A stretch of DNA of 64,000 nt. It comes from Calothrix sp. HK-06. GTDB lineage: Bacteria > Cyanobacteriota > Cyanobacteriia > Cyanobacteriales > Nostocaceae. Below are positions 17,042 through 26,392 of the stretch, piece by piece. The stretch covers positions 48,337 to 112,336 of the forward strand of contig NZ_MRCD01000017.1 in assembly GCF_001904745.1 (NCBI RefSeq), given 5' to 3'. Position 1 is the stretch's first letter; every line of letters begins with the position of its first letter. The translations under genes and the position numbers were made by a program. Below the pieces are notes generated by a model. The model did not search any database, was not told where the DNA came from, and worked only from the letters and a program-made list of their open reading frames with translations.

Positions 17042-17319
17042 TATTCTGGAATCCCAAATTCGTTATAGGCAATAATTTCATCGGGAGTTCTGCTATCAAG
17101 AATGGGTAAATTTCTAATCTCGTTACAAATACTATGAACAGCATTAATATCAATTTTTTCCCCTTTCAGATTTTGTGAGGAAACAGGATGAAGTTGATAC
17201 ATAAGTTTTCCTTTTATTTCCATACCTGCAACACTTGGAGGCATTTTTAAGTATAAAACACCATTCTCGTCTACACGTCCATCTACGTCGATTTGCTGCA
17301 TTGACTTATGCTCCCTCAT
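17041..17319 (-). CDS. VapB-like antitoxin
   Basis: A 92-residue protein directly upstream of the PIN-domain gene. Its stop overlaps the toxin ATG as TAATG, the usual coupled layout of toxin-antitoxin pairs. The N-terminal half looks like a small beta fold (DVDGRVDENGVLYLKMPPSVAG), and the C-terminus TPDEIIAYNEFGIPE matches the conserved tail of cyanobacterial VapB-type antitoxins. The ATG at 17304 (MQQIDVDG) is an alternative start. It may be kept as an orphan antitoxin, because the toxin carries a stop codon. Confidence 0.75.
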   Translation of the reverse strand: MREHKSMQQIDVDGRVDENGVLYLKMPPSVAGMEIKGKLMYQLHPVSSQNLKGEKIDINAVHSICNEIRNLPILDSRTPDEIIAYNEFGIPE

Positions 17320-17456
17320 TCAATTACCTGACTTATTTTAGTATAAATATCTTTACCGTCGCGCAATGCTTTCCCATGAACATATGTTTTATATACCTTT
17401 ATAGTCACTGTAAACTCATTTTTTCGTAGTATAATATATTAATTCGTGAAACTACA

Positions 17457-18308
17457 TTAAGACAACGGCTGAGAACCTTTGCAATTGGCGCCTTTGGGTG
17501 TGGCATCGGGGTAGTATGTAATGATGGCGCCTTCTCTTCTAACAAAGACTGTAGGAAAAGTTTTACCTGTATCGTTATCCTGAACATTGTATATACAGGC
17601 GCCTTCGTTGCTACCCTGCTGTTTAAATATTTTAGTTACATCAATGAGTATTTCTTCGGCGTTACTCAAATAGCCATAACCTTTGATGACATCTGTAACA
17701 GTACGATTTGGTTGTTTAATTACTACACCCATAGTGTAAATGATACCTGGCACAACTTCTTGATTTTTCTGATTATTCGGCAATCTACCACCTATACCTT
17801 GCTGTTGTAACTGTAAGTACCTACCATGAAAATGTAAACCCCCAATATCGTTAGCATTATAGATTTCACCACAGAATATGTGTTCAAATCCTTTACGCTG
17901 AAACCAGATATTCGTCAAATCTTGGAGAAAATCAGACCGACGTTTACGTCCAGGACGAATTTCACCTCCAACCGTTCTTTGAATTTTCTCTAGAACATCA
18001 GGGTATTTTCGCAATAACTGCTTGAATTGATTTGGTAATACATTAGAACCTATTGCCCCACAAGCTTTTAGAACATCTTTATCAAATATGTTTAATTTAG
18101 GTGCTGGTGGTGAGATATCAAGCTGTTGATCTGATGGGAAATTTAAGGGAACAGGGTTATCCTCGTTATCAAAAAAAGGTATTAATTGTTGATTTTGTGT
18201 TTCTTGAGCAGTACTTGGAAGTTGCAGCAGTACTCCAAAAGCTAGTAGTACAGCTAAAAATCCTGGTTTTGCTTGTAAGGCTGATAGCAACATATTATTT
18301 ACAAACAA
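17457..18308 (-). CDS. Secreted EndoU-like ribonuclease domain protein
   Basis: The 283-residue protein has a signal peptide (hydrophobic PGFLAVLLAFGVLLQLP, possible cleavage after STAQ). The C-terminal half has FEHIFCGEIYNANDIGGLHFHGRY, read over residues about 139-163, then YTMGVVIK and TGKTFPTVFVRREG. The two spaced histidines and the later T-FP strand resemble bacterial EndoU endoribonucleases (XendoU fold), which cut RNA at uridines and are often exported toxins. A candidate catalytic lysine exists but cannot be fixed by eye. No immunity gene is obvious next to it. The EndoU call is moderate; the export call is strong. Confidence 0.6.
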   Translation of the reverse strand: MFVNNMLLSALQAKPGFLAVLLAFGVLLQLPSTAQETQNQQLIPFFDNEDNPVPLNFPSDQQLDISPPAPKLNIFDKDVLKACGAIGSNVLPNQFKQLLRKYPDVLEKIQRTVGGEIRPGRKRRSDFLQDLTNIWFQRKGFEHIFCGEIYNANDIGGLHFHGRYLQLQQQGIGGRLPNNQKNQEVVPGIIYTMGVVIKQPNRTVTDVIKGYGYLSNAEEILIDVTKIFKQQGSNEGACIYNVQDNDTGKTFPTVFVRREGAIITYYPDATPKGANCKGSQPLS

Positions 18309-18773
18309 TCACATAATTATTTTTCCAACATCAATATTATGTTGCTATGATTAAGGTTTATTTAATGTAAGTAAGTTTCGTTGAGCTATTCTAGTAGTTT
18401 ATGTCATTAATTATAGGAGTAGGCGCCTTCTTCTACCTTTTTTGTAACATTTTATGAAGTTTTTCAAGAAATAGTATTATTTGTGACACTCATGTAGAAA
18501 TTATGATAAGCTGGCTATATCATCGAGTTCGGTGTCGGAAAAACATAATCTAAAAAATAACAGCGATTTGCATTACGGGTGATAAGTATTAAATCCTTGC
18601 CTGAAGTATGGGGGTTTAGACGTAAGGTATTGGGTTTGATGAATGAGAATTGCGCTAGTATCGGAATGGGTGCTGTTGCGTATCTTAATTAATTTGCTGG
18701 TTTTGAGAATAGGAACGGCTAAACTATAACTTTCATCTGCTATCTCGTAGTAATTGCAGAGGATAACTTTATT
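18309..18773. other. Upstream region of the injection-system operon
   Basis: This 465-base gap separates the divergent EndoU-like gene from the sheath gene and must hold the main eCIS promoter. I see no operator, RNA gene or repeat that I can defend. One GGCGCC lies at about 18422. The sheath start is preceded by GAGGAT at a reasonable distance. Confidence 0.4.
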
Positions 18774-20573
18774 ATGCCAATTACACCAACGTATCCAGGT
18801 GTTTACATAGAGGAAATTCCTAGTGGTGTTCGCACTATTACAGGTGTAGCAACATCGATTACAGCCTTTATCGGTCGTGCCGCGCGGGGACCTGTAGATG
18901 AGCCGATAACTATTAATAGCTACAGTGATTTTGAACGTATTTTTGGCGGTTTGTGGATAGATAGTAGTTTGGGCTATGCGGTGCGGGATTTTTACCTGAA
19001 TGGAGGTTCTCAGGCAATTATTGTCCGATTATATAATACTCAACAAGGAAATTCTTCTAAGTCAGCATTAAAGGTTGCAGAGTTAACACTGGAAGCAGCT
19101 TATGAAGGCGCCTGGGGAGAAAATTTACGTGCGACGGTAGATGCGAATGTCTCTGAAGTTGTAGCAACACAAATGGGGTTGACGAAGGCTAATTTATTTA
19201 ATTTGACAGTACGAGATATAAGTTCTGGAGGTGTGCAAGAGCGTTTTCTGAATCTGACAATTGCTTCTGGGAAACCCCGCAGTATCGATAAGGTACTGAA
19301 AGGCGAGTCAAGATTAATACGTTGGAATCGACCAGTACCTGATGTAGCAACTCCTGAACTACCAGCTCCTATTCTCGCAGCTCATACGGCGCAAAAACAG
19401 CTAAGTGACGCTCAACAACAGTTAATTAACGCTAAGAATGCTAATCCACAAGTGCCTACAGATATTGCCGCAGCCGAAACAGCAGTAACAAATGCTAAAA
19501 CGGCGGTGACGAATGCCAGTAAAAATTTAGACGATGATGTCACCAAAGCCGAAAAACAATTAGAAGCAGCAATGAAAGCAGTTCCTCCCGTACAAACGGA
19601 TATTAATACGGCTAAACAAGCGGTGGAGGCTGCCAAAAATGTCATGCGGGCATCTAACGGCGGTCAGTTCTTGACAAAGAATGATTTTACGCCAAATAAT
19701 GGCGAAAGTCAGAAAAAAGGACTTTATGCGCTAGAAAAAGTTGACTTATTTAACTTGTTGTGCATTCCACCTTATTCAAATACTGGTGATGTAGAGCCAA
19801 GTTTAATTAGTGAGGCAGCAGCTTACTGTGAAAGGCGCCGAGCATTTTTGATTATCGATCCACCCAGTACTTGGAAGACCAAAGACGATGCCAGAGATGG
19901 AATAGATAATTTAGGCACTCGCAGCAACTATTCAGCAGTGTTTTTCCCCCGTATTAAACAACCTAATCCTTTACGTGACAACCAATTAGAAGATTTTGCT
20001 CCTTGTGGTGTTGTCGCTGGTAATTTTGCTCGTACTGATGCTCAAAGAGGTGTTTGGAAAGCACCTGCGGGTATTGATGTTAAGTTAGTAGGAGTACCAG
20101 AGTTAAGTACACCTTTGACAGATAGGGAAAACGGAGAATTAAACCCTTTAGGAATAAATTGTTTGCGAGCTTTTCCTGGTGTGGGTAGAGTTTTGTGGGG
20201 TGCAAGAACGTTACAAGGAGATGACCGTTTAGCATCGGAGTGGAAATATATTCCCGTGCGACGTTTGGCTTTATATATAGAAGAAAGTCTCTACCGTGGT
20301 ACTCAGTGGGTAGTATTTGAACCGAATGATGAGCCATTATGGGCGCAAATTCGTTTGAATATCGGCGCCTTTATGAATAATCTATTCCGTCAAGGTGCTT
20401 TTCAGGGTAGTACACCCCAGGATGCCTATTTTGTCAAATGTAACAGTGAAACTACTACCCAGAATGATATTAATTTGGGCATTGTTAACATTGTTGTAGG
20501 TTTTGCCCCTTTGAAGCCTGCGGAATTTGTAATTATCAAAATTCAACAAATTGCTGGTCAAATCGCTACCTAA
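18774..20573 (+). CDS. Contractile injection system sheath protein
   Basis: The 599-residue protein begins PTYPGVYIEEIPSG and continues TSITAFIGRAARGPVDEP and GGSQAIIVRLY, the classical N-terminus of phage/eCIS contractile sheaths. The conserved C-terminal sheath domain ends with VVGFAPLKPAEFVIIKIQQIAG. The sheath surrounds the inner tube and contracts to drive it out. Only one sheath gene is present, whereas many eCIS loci have two or three. Residues of about 202-290 are an unusual Ala/Gln/Lys-rich helical insertion with an internal duplication. It opens the structural operon; a stem-loop and the tube gene follow. Confidence 0.95.
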   Translation: MPITPTYPGVYIEEIPSGVRTITGVATSITAFIGRAARGPVDEPITINSYSDFERIFGGLWIDSSLGYAVRDFYLNGGSQAIIVRLYNTQQGNSSKSALKVAELTLEAAYEGAWGENLRATVDANVSEVVATQMGLTKANLFNLTVRDISSGGVQERFLNLTIASGKPRSIDKVLKGESRLIRWNRPVPDVATPELPAPILAAHTAQKQLSDAQQQLINAKNANPQVPTDIAAAETAVTNAKTAVTNASKNLDDDVTKAEKQLEAAMKAVPPVQTDINTAKQAVEAAKNVMRASNGGQFLTKNDFTPNNGESQKKGLYALEKVDLFNLLCIPPYSNTGDVEPSLISEAAAYCERRRAFLIIDPPSTWKTKDDARDGIDNLGTRSNYSAVFFPRIKQPNPLRDNQLEDFAPCGVVAGNFARTDAQRGVWKAPAGIDVKLVGVPELSTPLTDRENGELNPLGINCLRAFPGVGRVLWGARTLQGDDRLASEWKYIPVRRLALYIEESLYRGTQWVVFEPNDEPLWAQIRLNIGAFMNNLFRQGAFQGSTPQDAYFVKCNSETTTQNDINLGIVNIVVGFAPLKPAEFVIIKIQQIAGQIAT

Positions 20574-20588
20574 TAAGATTTTGATTAC

Positions 20589-20651
20589 CGTAGGGGCGGA
20601 TTTACAAATATCTTAAAACTGAATTAAAAATTTAGTAAACACGCCCTTACG
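20589..20651 (+). promoter_or_regulatory. Stem-loop between sheath and tube genes
   Basis: CGTAGGGGCG at 20589-20598 pairs with CGCCCTTACG at 20642-20651. A similar GGGCGGGTT/AACCCGCCC pair lies at 37072-37139. It may tune transcript level or stability inside the operon. Confidence 0.4.
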
Positions 20652-20722
20652 TGATTTTAGGTTGTGTGAATCGATTTACTGCAAACATTTTTATCCAAAG
20701 TTAATTAGGAGGTTACAAATAT

Positions 20723-21250
20723 ATGGAGTTTGCTATTAATCCTCTGCGGTTTGACCCTTATAAAAATTTTAAATTTCGGGTTAAGTGGGATGGAAAATAT
20801 GTGGCTGGAATTAGTAAAGTTGGCGCCCTTAAACGTACTACAGAAGTGGTAAAGCATCGGGAAGGAGGAGACCCTAGCACATCACGCAAATCACCGGGAC
20901 GGACGGAATATGAAGCGATTATGTTAGAAAGAGGTGTTACCCATGACTTAGAATTTGAGACATGGGCTAGTAGGGTGTGGAATTATAGAAATGCTCAAGC
21001 AGGAGCAGAACAGCGGAATAAAGAAGTTTCTCTGGCTGACTTTCGTAAAGATATTATTATTGATGTCTTTAACGAAGCTGGTCAAAAAGCAATATCTTAT
21101 AAAATTTATCGCTGTTGGGTCTCTGAATATCAAGCTTTACCAGACTTAGATGCTAATGCGAATGCAGTTGCTATTCAGCATATTAAATTAGAAAATGAAG
21201 GCTGGGAAAGAGACGAAGAAGTGAAAGAGCCTAAAGAACAAAGTTTTTAG
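20723..21250 (+). CDS. Contractile injection system inner tube protein
   Basis: The 175-residue protein matches the T4 gp19-like tube family. It begins NPLRFDPYKNFKFRVKWDGKYV, read over residues about 6-27, and includes AGISKVGALKRTTEVVKHREGG and SPGRTEYEAIMLERG. The C-terminal strand AVAIQHIKLENEGWERD is conserved. Hexamers stack into the rigid tube that carries cargo and is driven out by the sheath. A strong AGGAGG precedes the ATG. Only one tube gene is visible, while PVC-type loci have two (a main tube and a baseplate-proximal one), so this protein may serve both roles. Confidence 0.93.
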   Translation: MEFAINPLRFDPYKNFKFRVKWDGKYVAGISKVGALKRTTEVVKHREGGDPSTSRKSPGRTEYEAIMLERGVTHDLEFETWASRVWNYRNAQAGAEQRNKEVSLADFRKDIIIDVFNEAGQKAISYKIYRCWVSEYQALPDLDANANAVAIQHIKLENEGWERDEEVKEPKEQSF

Positions 21251-21263
21251 GTGGATATAGTTT

Positions 21264-21986
21264 ATGCGTGTATTGTCTGCTGGGGAATTATTAACCGTTT
21301 GGGAAAAAGGTTTCATGCAGCAACCTGTAAAACGAGCATTAGCTTTGTTAACTGCTGCATGTCCAGAAATTTCAGCTTCACAACTAGCGCAGTTGAGTAT
21401 TGGACAACGAGATACTTTGTTGTTAACTTTGCGCTCTGGGACTTTTGGTTCACAAATTCACAGTTTAGCTACTTGTAGTAAATGTGGTGAACGTCTAGAA
21501 CTCAACTTTAGTGTGGCAGATATCTGTACTAGTCCTCCAACACCTTCAGAAACCTTTTCGTTGCGGGTTGCAGGTTGGGAAATTGAGTTTCGCTTGCCTA
21601 ATAGTTTAGATTTAATGGCGCCCGCGTCTGTTGATAACCAACCTAGTACACTTCTGGAACGCTGTTTGTTACAGGTGCGCGAACACGAGGAAATTCAACC
21701 CGTGGAAAAATTACCAGATGAAATAGCTAGTACTGTGATTACCCAAATGGCAAAATTAGACCCCCAAGCAGACGTGCAACTTAATCTCTGTTGTCCAGCT
21801 TGTGGTCATCAGTGGCAATCTACCTTTGATGTTGTCTCCTTTTTCTGGAGCGAAATCCATGCTTGGGCTATTCGCACTCTCCGAGAAGTGCATATTTTAG
21901 CGTCTACCTATGGTTGGGGAGAAGCGGAAATTTTAGCAATGAGTCCTTATCGACGACAGTTGTATTTGGAGATGGTAGGGCGATGA
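21264..21986 (+). CDS. gp26-like baseplate protein with two zinc knuckles
   Basis: A 240-residue protein of the T4 baseplate gp26-like type found in eCIS and phage-like loci. It carries two CxxC pairs, CSKCGE near residues 72-77 and CPACGH near 175-181, which together can bind one zinc ion. The start MRVLSAGELLTVWEKG and the ending YGWGEAEILAMSPYRRQLYLEMVGR, read over its last 25 residues, are typical. It probably helps assemble the hub or central baseplate. It lies 13 bases after the tube gene, and its stop overlaps the next start by ATGA, so it is translated with its neighbours. Confidence 0.82.
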   Translation: MRVLSAGELLTVWEKGFMQQPVKRALALLTAACPEISASQLAQLSIGQRDTLLLTLRSGTFGSQIHSLATCSKCGERLELNFSVADICTSPPTPSETFSLRVAGWEIEFRLPNSLDLMAPASVDNQPSTLLERCLLQVREHEEIQPVEKLPDEIASTVITQMAKLDPQADVQLNLCCPACGHQWQSTFDVVSFFWSEIHAWAIRTLREVHILASTYGWGEAEILAMSPYRRQLYLEMVGR

Positions 21987-22888
21987 GTAACTATCTTAGC
22001 AATATAGTAGCTAGAAATAACAATCAGTTAGAGACGGTGCAACCTCGACTACCATCTCTATATGAATCTAGTATGCTCACTAGAGATTCAATTATTACAA
22101 CAGAATTTGACCGAGAGATAGATATTAATTATCTATCAGGAGAAAATACTCAAGAATCACCCATACTTAGTAGAAATTCGATTCCTGAAATTCATCACTC
22201 AGAAGAATATCTCCCTTGGCAACAAATACCTAATTCATCCCAGTCTCCTTCTCCTGAGAAAGAAACTCACATGGAAAGGGAACCTCAGAGACAAACAGAG
22301 TATATTTTTACTCGTCATAATGATGAATCCTCAACCAATCTAGATTTGGGATTTGCCTATCAACCACAAGCTTTTTCTCAAGTAAATCCAACTGTTGAGA
22401 GTCAGCAAAATTTGGTTATAAATAACACAAGTAATTATTTTCAGGCAGTAGAATCACACAATTTAAAATTGACAGAACCGACAGTTATTCAGCAATTAAT
22501 TACTAAAGAGACTTTCACAAAGGAAATTGTTGCCTCAAAAGATACAGCATTAACACCAGAAATTCAACCACTGTCGCAGCAACCAGCAACTCAATTAGTG
22601 GAACAAGTTATATTACCGATGAGAGAGACGACGCCAAGTAATACAGAAAAATCTCTGATTCAGGAGAAAATATCACAAACATTAATCACACCGAAAGTTT
22701 CAGTAGTAAAGGAGTTACAACCAATACCAAATAAATCAGAAGCGGCGCCAACAATTCAAGTTACCATTGGTCGAATTGAAGTTAGAGCAACAACTCCAGC
22801 AACAGTGTCACCATCGACTAAACCTAAAGAAAAACCTGCTGTGATGAGTTTAGAAGAATATCTAAGTCAGCGTGGAGGTGCTAAATGA
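21983..22888 (+). CDS. eCIS-associated disordered protein
   Basis: From the ATG at 21983 (overlapping the previous stop) the protein has 301 residues. Most of it is Gln/Ser/Thr/Pro/Glu-rich and predicted by eye to be disordered. The only conserved part is the C-terminus, IQVTIGRIEVRA then MSLEEYLSQRGGAK, a short strand-helix tail that I recognise from proteins between tube and cap genes in phage-tail-like clusters. The function is unknown; a chaperone or scaffold role for its partner in assembly is possible. It is too short and lacks the helices expected for a tape measure. Its stop overlaps the cap gene start. Confidence 0.7.
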   Translation: MSNYLSNIVARNNNQLETVQPRLPSLYESSMLTRDSIITTEFDREIDINYLSGENTQESPILSRNSIPEIHHSEEYLPWQQIPNSSQSPSPEKETHMEREPQRQTEYIFTRHNDESSTNLDLGFAYQPQAFSQVNPTVESQQNLVINNTSNYFQAVESHNLKLTEPTVIQQLITKETFTKEIVASKDTALTPEIQPLSQQPATQLVEQVILPMRETTPSNTEKSLIQEKISQTLITPKVSVVKELQPIPNKSEAAPTIQVTIGRIEVRATTPATVSPSTKPKEKPAVMSLEEYLSQRGGAK

Positions 22889-24228
22889 GTAATTCATTAG
22901 CAATTGCAGCGGTAACAACTACTTTACGTTATCTGCTGCAACAACGGTTTGATAGTAATGGTTCTGGTAGCGTCACAGTGACAACTAAACCCCCAGATAA
23001 AGCTCGTGATAATAACGGGAATGCAAACAACCAAGTTAATTTGTTTCTCTACCAAACAAAAGAAAATGCAGCTTGGCGAAATATGGATATCCCGAACCAG
23101 GTAAAACCAGGAGAAACGGGATTACCTCCTCTAGCATTAAATTTATACTACATGCTGACAGCTTACGCTCAAAATGATGACTTCCCCGAACCAACAAGTC
23201 ATAATTTGTTGGGGGAAGCGATGAGTGTATTTCACGATTATTCCGTTCTTAAACCTGAAGATATAAAAAATGCTTTACCAGCAGCAGATATAGCTAAATA
23301 CGATTTATACAACCAAATTGAAAGAGTCAAAATTACTCCTCAAAGCTTGAGTTTAGACGAACTCTCGAAAATGTGGACGACCTTTCAAACTCAATACCGA
23401 ATTTCCACTGCCTACGAGGTATCACTAGTATTAATAGAAAGTACTCGCCTGCCAAAAACACCTTTACCAGTATTATCTCGAAGTTCCGGTGATACAGGAG
23501 TAACCACCCAAGCTGACATAACTCCTTCCTATCCCACCTTGTTTACTGTCAACTTTACGGCAATTGAACAAGCAAGGGAAAACTTACCAGCTTACCAGAA
23601 AAAATTGTTACAAAAACCTGCCGCAAATTTAGGAGATGAATTAACTTTAACTGGTTATAACTTGGAGGGTAACAACGTCGAAATTGTATTTAACAATCCG
23701 CAATTAACGGCGCCGAATATTATTACCATCCCAGCAACCGCGCGGACAGCAACAGAAATTCAACTTACAATTGATACCACCCAACCAGACAAATGGTGTC
23801 CGGGATTGTATACCGTTACAGCAAATATCGAAGACCGTAGCAGTAACGGATTACCATTACCCATAGCACCGACGATTGAAAATCTGGCTTTTGACAGTCG
23901 CGATAACAGCGACCCTAACAAACCCAATAATGTAATTGTCCAGGTAACATGTAATCCACCAGTATTACCAGCACAAAGAGTTTCTTTAGTCTTGAGTACC
24001 CAAGAAACAGCATTAGTAGAAATAGGCAATCGCGAATTAATAGCCAGAAATCATCCCATTCAAACCGATACCTTGGAATTTGAATTAGGAGACATACCCG
24101 CAGGTACATACCAGGTACGTCCACGACTACGAGTAGACGGAGTAGACAGCTTAGTTATTAACTATAACGTTACACCTCTCGTCATACCACTTGCCTTTAT
24201 ATCAGAAATTGCATTGGTAATTAGTTAG
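22885..24228 (+). CDS. cis16: Tail terminator/cap protein (DUF4255, Pvc16-like)
   Basis: The 447-residue protein has the N-terminal DUF4255 domain, about residues 1-200: AIAAVTTTLRYLLQQRF, NQVNLFLYQTKENAAWRN, LALNLYYMLTAYAQND, HNLLGEAM. This is the Pvc16/Cis16 cap that ends tube and sheath at the distal tip. Residues from about 215 onward form one or two Ig-like (IPT/TIG) beta-sandwich domains, with GDELTLTGYNLEGNNVEI. The extra sandwich may face outward or contact an anchor membrane. A strong hairpin follows the stop at 24231-24262 before the ATPase gene. Confidence 0.88.
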   Translation: MSNSLAIAAVTTTLRYLLQQRFDSNGSGSVTVTTKPPDKARDNNGNANNQVNLFLYQTKENAAWRNMDIPNQVKPGETGLPPLALNLYYMLTAYAQNDDFPEPTSHNLLGEAMSVFHDYSVLKPEDIKNALPAADIAKYDLYNQIERVKITPQSLSLDELSKMWTTFQTQYRISTAYEVSLVLIESTRLPKTPLPVLSRSSGDTGVTTQADITPSYPTLFTVNFTAIEQARENLPAYQKKLLQKPAANLGDELTLTGYNLEGNNVEIVFNNPQLTAPNIITIPATARTATEIQLTIDTTQPDKWCPGLYTVTANIEDRSSNGLPLPIAPTIENLAFDSRDNSDPNKPNNVIVQVTCNPPVLPAQRVSLVLSTQETALVEIGNRELIARNHPIQTDTLEFELGDIPAGTYQVRPRLRVDGVDSLVINYNVTPLVIPLAFISEIALVIS

Positions 24229-24230
24229 TC

Positions 24231-24262
24231 AGATTCCCGACTTTTTAAAGAAGTCGGAATCT
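24231..24262 (+). terminator. Hairpin between cap and ATPase genes
   Basis: AGATTCCCGACTT pairs with AAGTCGGAATCT around a TTTAAAG loop, beginning three bases after the cap stop. It resembles the hairpin in the graspetide operon (8957-8990). It may partly terminate or stabilise the structural part of the operon. Confidence 0.5.
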
Positions 24263-24283
24263 TAAACCCACCGATTTTGAACT

Positions 24284-26353
24284 ATGAATAACCTAGAACA
24301 ATGGCAACATAACAACGAACAATACTTGTCAAAAGCATTGACATGGTTACGCTTATGCCTTAAAAAACAGGTACAAAAAATAGAACAAGAAAAAGAGACA
24401 TGCATAGAAACATTACCAACAAAACATCGTTTCCTTGGACGTAATTTCTTACCTGCCTTACCTCCTGCCAATAATCTAATTACAGATGAAAAAATTACTG
24501 CTGCTGCCAGAGAAATGTCTCGCGCGGAAACCTTATCACCACCTCCAGCAATGGTGATATTAAGCCAACGTCTTGGACTATCACCTTTTGAGCAAAAACT
24601 TTTATTGCTATGTGCCGCAATTGAATTAGATACCAGTATCGGCGCCGTCTGTGCGCGCGCTCAAGACAATCCCCATCAAAATTATCCTACCTTTGCCCTT
24701 GCTTTTACTCTTTTTGAAGATGCTTCCTGGGATATACTCTCACCAGAACGTCCACTACGCTACTGGCGCCTGCTAGAAATTAACCAACCTGGCGCCCAAC
24801 CTCTGACTACTAGTTGCTTACGGATAGATGAACGCATTCTTAATTACCTGAAAGGACTAAATTACTTAGATGACCGATTAGTTTCGCTAGTTTCACCGTT
24901 AGATAGTAAAAATATAGAGTATCAATTACCACTGTCGCATCAAAAAGCAGTAGAGGCGATAACCTCAAATTTACAACCCTATCAAACTCCTTTAGTTATT
25001 CAACTTCTCGGTTCAGACTCAGCTAGTAAGCAACTTGTAGCACAACAAGCGGCGCAAAGTATAGGTTTATTTGTTTATCGTTTATCAATAGAATTATTAC
25101 CTACTACTGGCGCCGATTTAGAAACATTTATTCGTCTCTGGGAAAGGGAAAGTTTACTTTTACCAATTATCCTTTACCTAGATGCTCAAGAAATCACCAC
25201 CTCAACAGAAGCACAAAACGCTCACCTTTACCGTTTCTTAAATCGCATCAACAGCTTATTATTTCTCAGCAGTCGAGAAATTCACTTTAATAATGCTCGT
25301 TCAACCATTCCCATAGACATTGAAAAACCTACTTCCGATGAACAAAAGCAGCTTTGGGAAAGAGCATTAGGCAATATGGCAGGTGAGATTCCAGCCCAAT
25401 TAGCCAGTCAGTTTAACCTTAATTTACCTACAATTTACCAAATTACCCAAACTGTACTAAATACACCAAATAATAACCTATACAACCAACTTTGGGTTAC
25501 CTGCCTAGCAAGTACCCGTCCCCAATTAGATATCTTGGCACAGCGTCTTAACGCCAAAGCTACCTGGGAAAATATCGTTTTACCTTCAGAAGAAACCAGC
25601 TTGTTGCAGCAAATTGCCGACCAAGTAAAACAGCGTAGTAAAGTTTACCAAGAATGGGGATTTGAAAACCGGATGAATCGCGGCTTGGGTATTAGCGCTT
25701 TATTTGCAGGGGAAAGTGGCACGGGTAAAACAATGGCGGCTGAGGTAATTGCGAATGAGCTACGTTTGAATCTATACCGGATTGATTTATCGGCAGTAGT
25801 GAGTAAGTATATCGGAGAAACTGAGAAAAACCTGCGGTGCCTATTCGATGCGGCAGAAGACGGTGGGGCAATACTCTTTTTTGATGAAGCTGATGCTTTG
25901 TTTGGTAAACGCAGCGAGGTAAAAGATTCTCATGACCGCTATGCCAATATTGAAATTAACTATTTATTACAACGAATGGAAGCGTTTCGCGGTTTAGCGA
26001 TACTAGCAACTAATATGCGAAATGCTTTAGACAATGCTTTTGTAAGGCGCCTGCGGTTTATCGTTAATTTCCAATTTCCTAACCCTAGCGAACGGCAGAA
26101 GATGTGGCAAAAGGTGTTTCCTAAAGAAGTTCCGACAGAAAACTTAGATTTTGCTCGGTTGGCAAGATTAAATTTAACAGGAGGTAGTATTCATAACATT
26201 GCCCTTAATGCCGCTTTTTTAGCAGCACAGAAAGGGACAGGGGTAACAATGCCTTTAGTTTTGCAAAGCGCGCGGGCAGAGTTTCGTAAGTTAGATAGAC
26301 CGATTAATGAAATAGATTTTCGCTATTCAGAACCAGTGGGGGCGCTTAGGTAA
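24284..26353 (+). CDS. cis15: AAA+ ATPase of the injection system (Cis15)
   Basis: The 689-residue protein has an N-terminal half with winged-helix-like and degenerate ATPase regions, and a C-terminal classical AAA+ module. Walker A is GESGTGKTMAAEV near residues 477-489, Walker B is ILFFDEADALFG near 528, and a sensor/arginine-finger region contains VRRLRFIVNFQFPNPSERQ. This matches the CDC48-like ATPase found in nearly all eCIS loci (Pvc15/Cis15), thought to assist assembly or cargo loading. A zinc-ribbon gene follows after 39 bases. All catalytic motifs look intact. Confidence 0.93.
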   Translation: MNNLEQWQHNNEQYLSKALTWLRLCLKKQVQKIEQEKETCIETLPTKHRFLGRNFLPALPPANNLITDEKITAAAREMSRAETLSPPPAMVILSQRLGLSPFEQKLLLLCAAIELDTSIGAVCARAQDNPHQNYPTFALAFTLFEDASWDILSPERPLRYWRLLEINQPGAQPLTTSCLRIDERILNYLKGLNYLDDRLVSLVSPLDSKNIEYQLPLSHQKAVEAITSNLQPYQTPLVIQLLGSDSASKQLVAQQAAQSIGLFVYRLSIELLPTTGADLETFIRLWERESLLLPIILYLDAQEITTSTEAQNAHLYRFLNRINSLLFLSSREIHFNNARSTIPIDIEKPTSDEQKQLWERALGNMAGEIPAQLASQFNLNLPTIYQITQTVLNTPNNNLYNQLWVTCLASTRPQLDILAQRLNAKATWENIVLPSEETSLLQQIADQVKQRSKVYQEWGFENRMNRGLGISALFAGESGTGKTMAAEVIANELRLNLYRIDLSAVVSKYIGETEKNLRCLFDAAEDGGAILFFDEADALFGKRSEVKDSHDRYANIEINYLLQRMEAFRGLAILATNMRNALDNAFVRRLRFIVNFQFPNPSERQKMWQKVFPKEVPTENLDFARLARLNLTGGSIHNIALNAAFLAAQKGTGVTMPLVLQSARAEFRKLDRPINEIDFRYSEPVGALR

Positions 26354-26392
26354 CTCACTCTTCTTATTATTTGAAAATTAGGAGATAAAAAA

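Noticed and set aside
21983..22888. Tape-measure protein
   Set aside because: The protein is short and disordered, rich in Gln/Ser/Pro/Thr, and lacks the long helices and membrane-like segments of tape measures.
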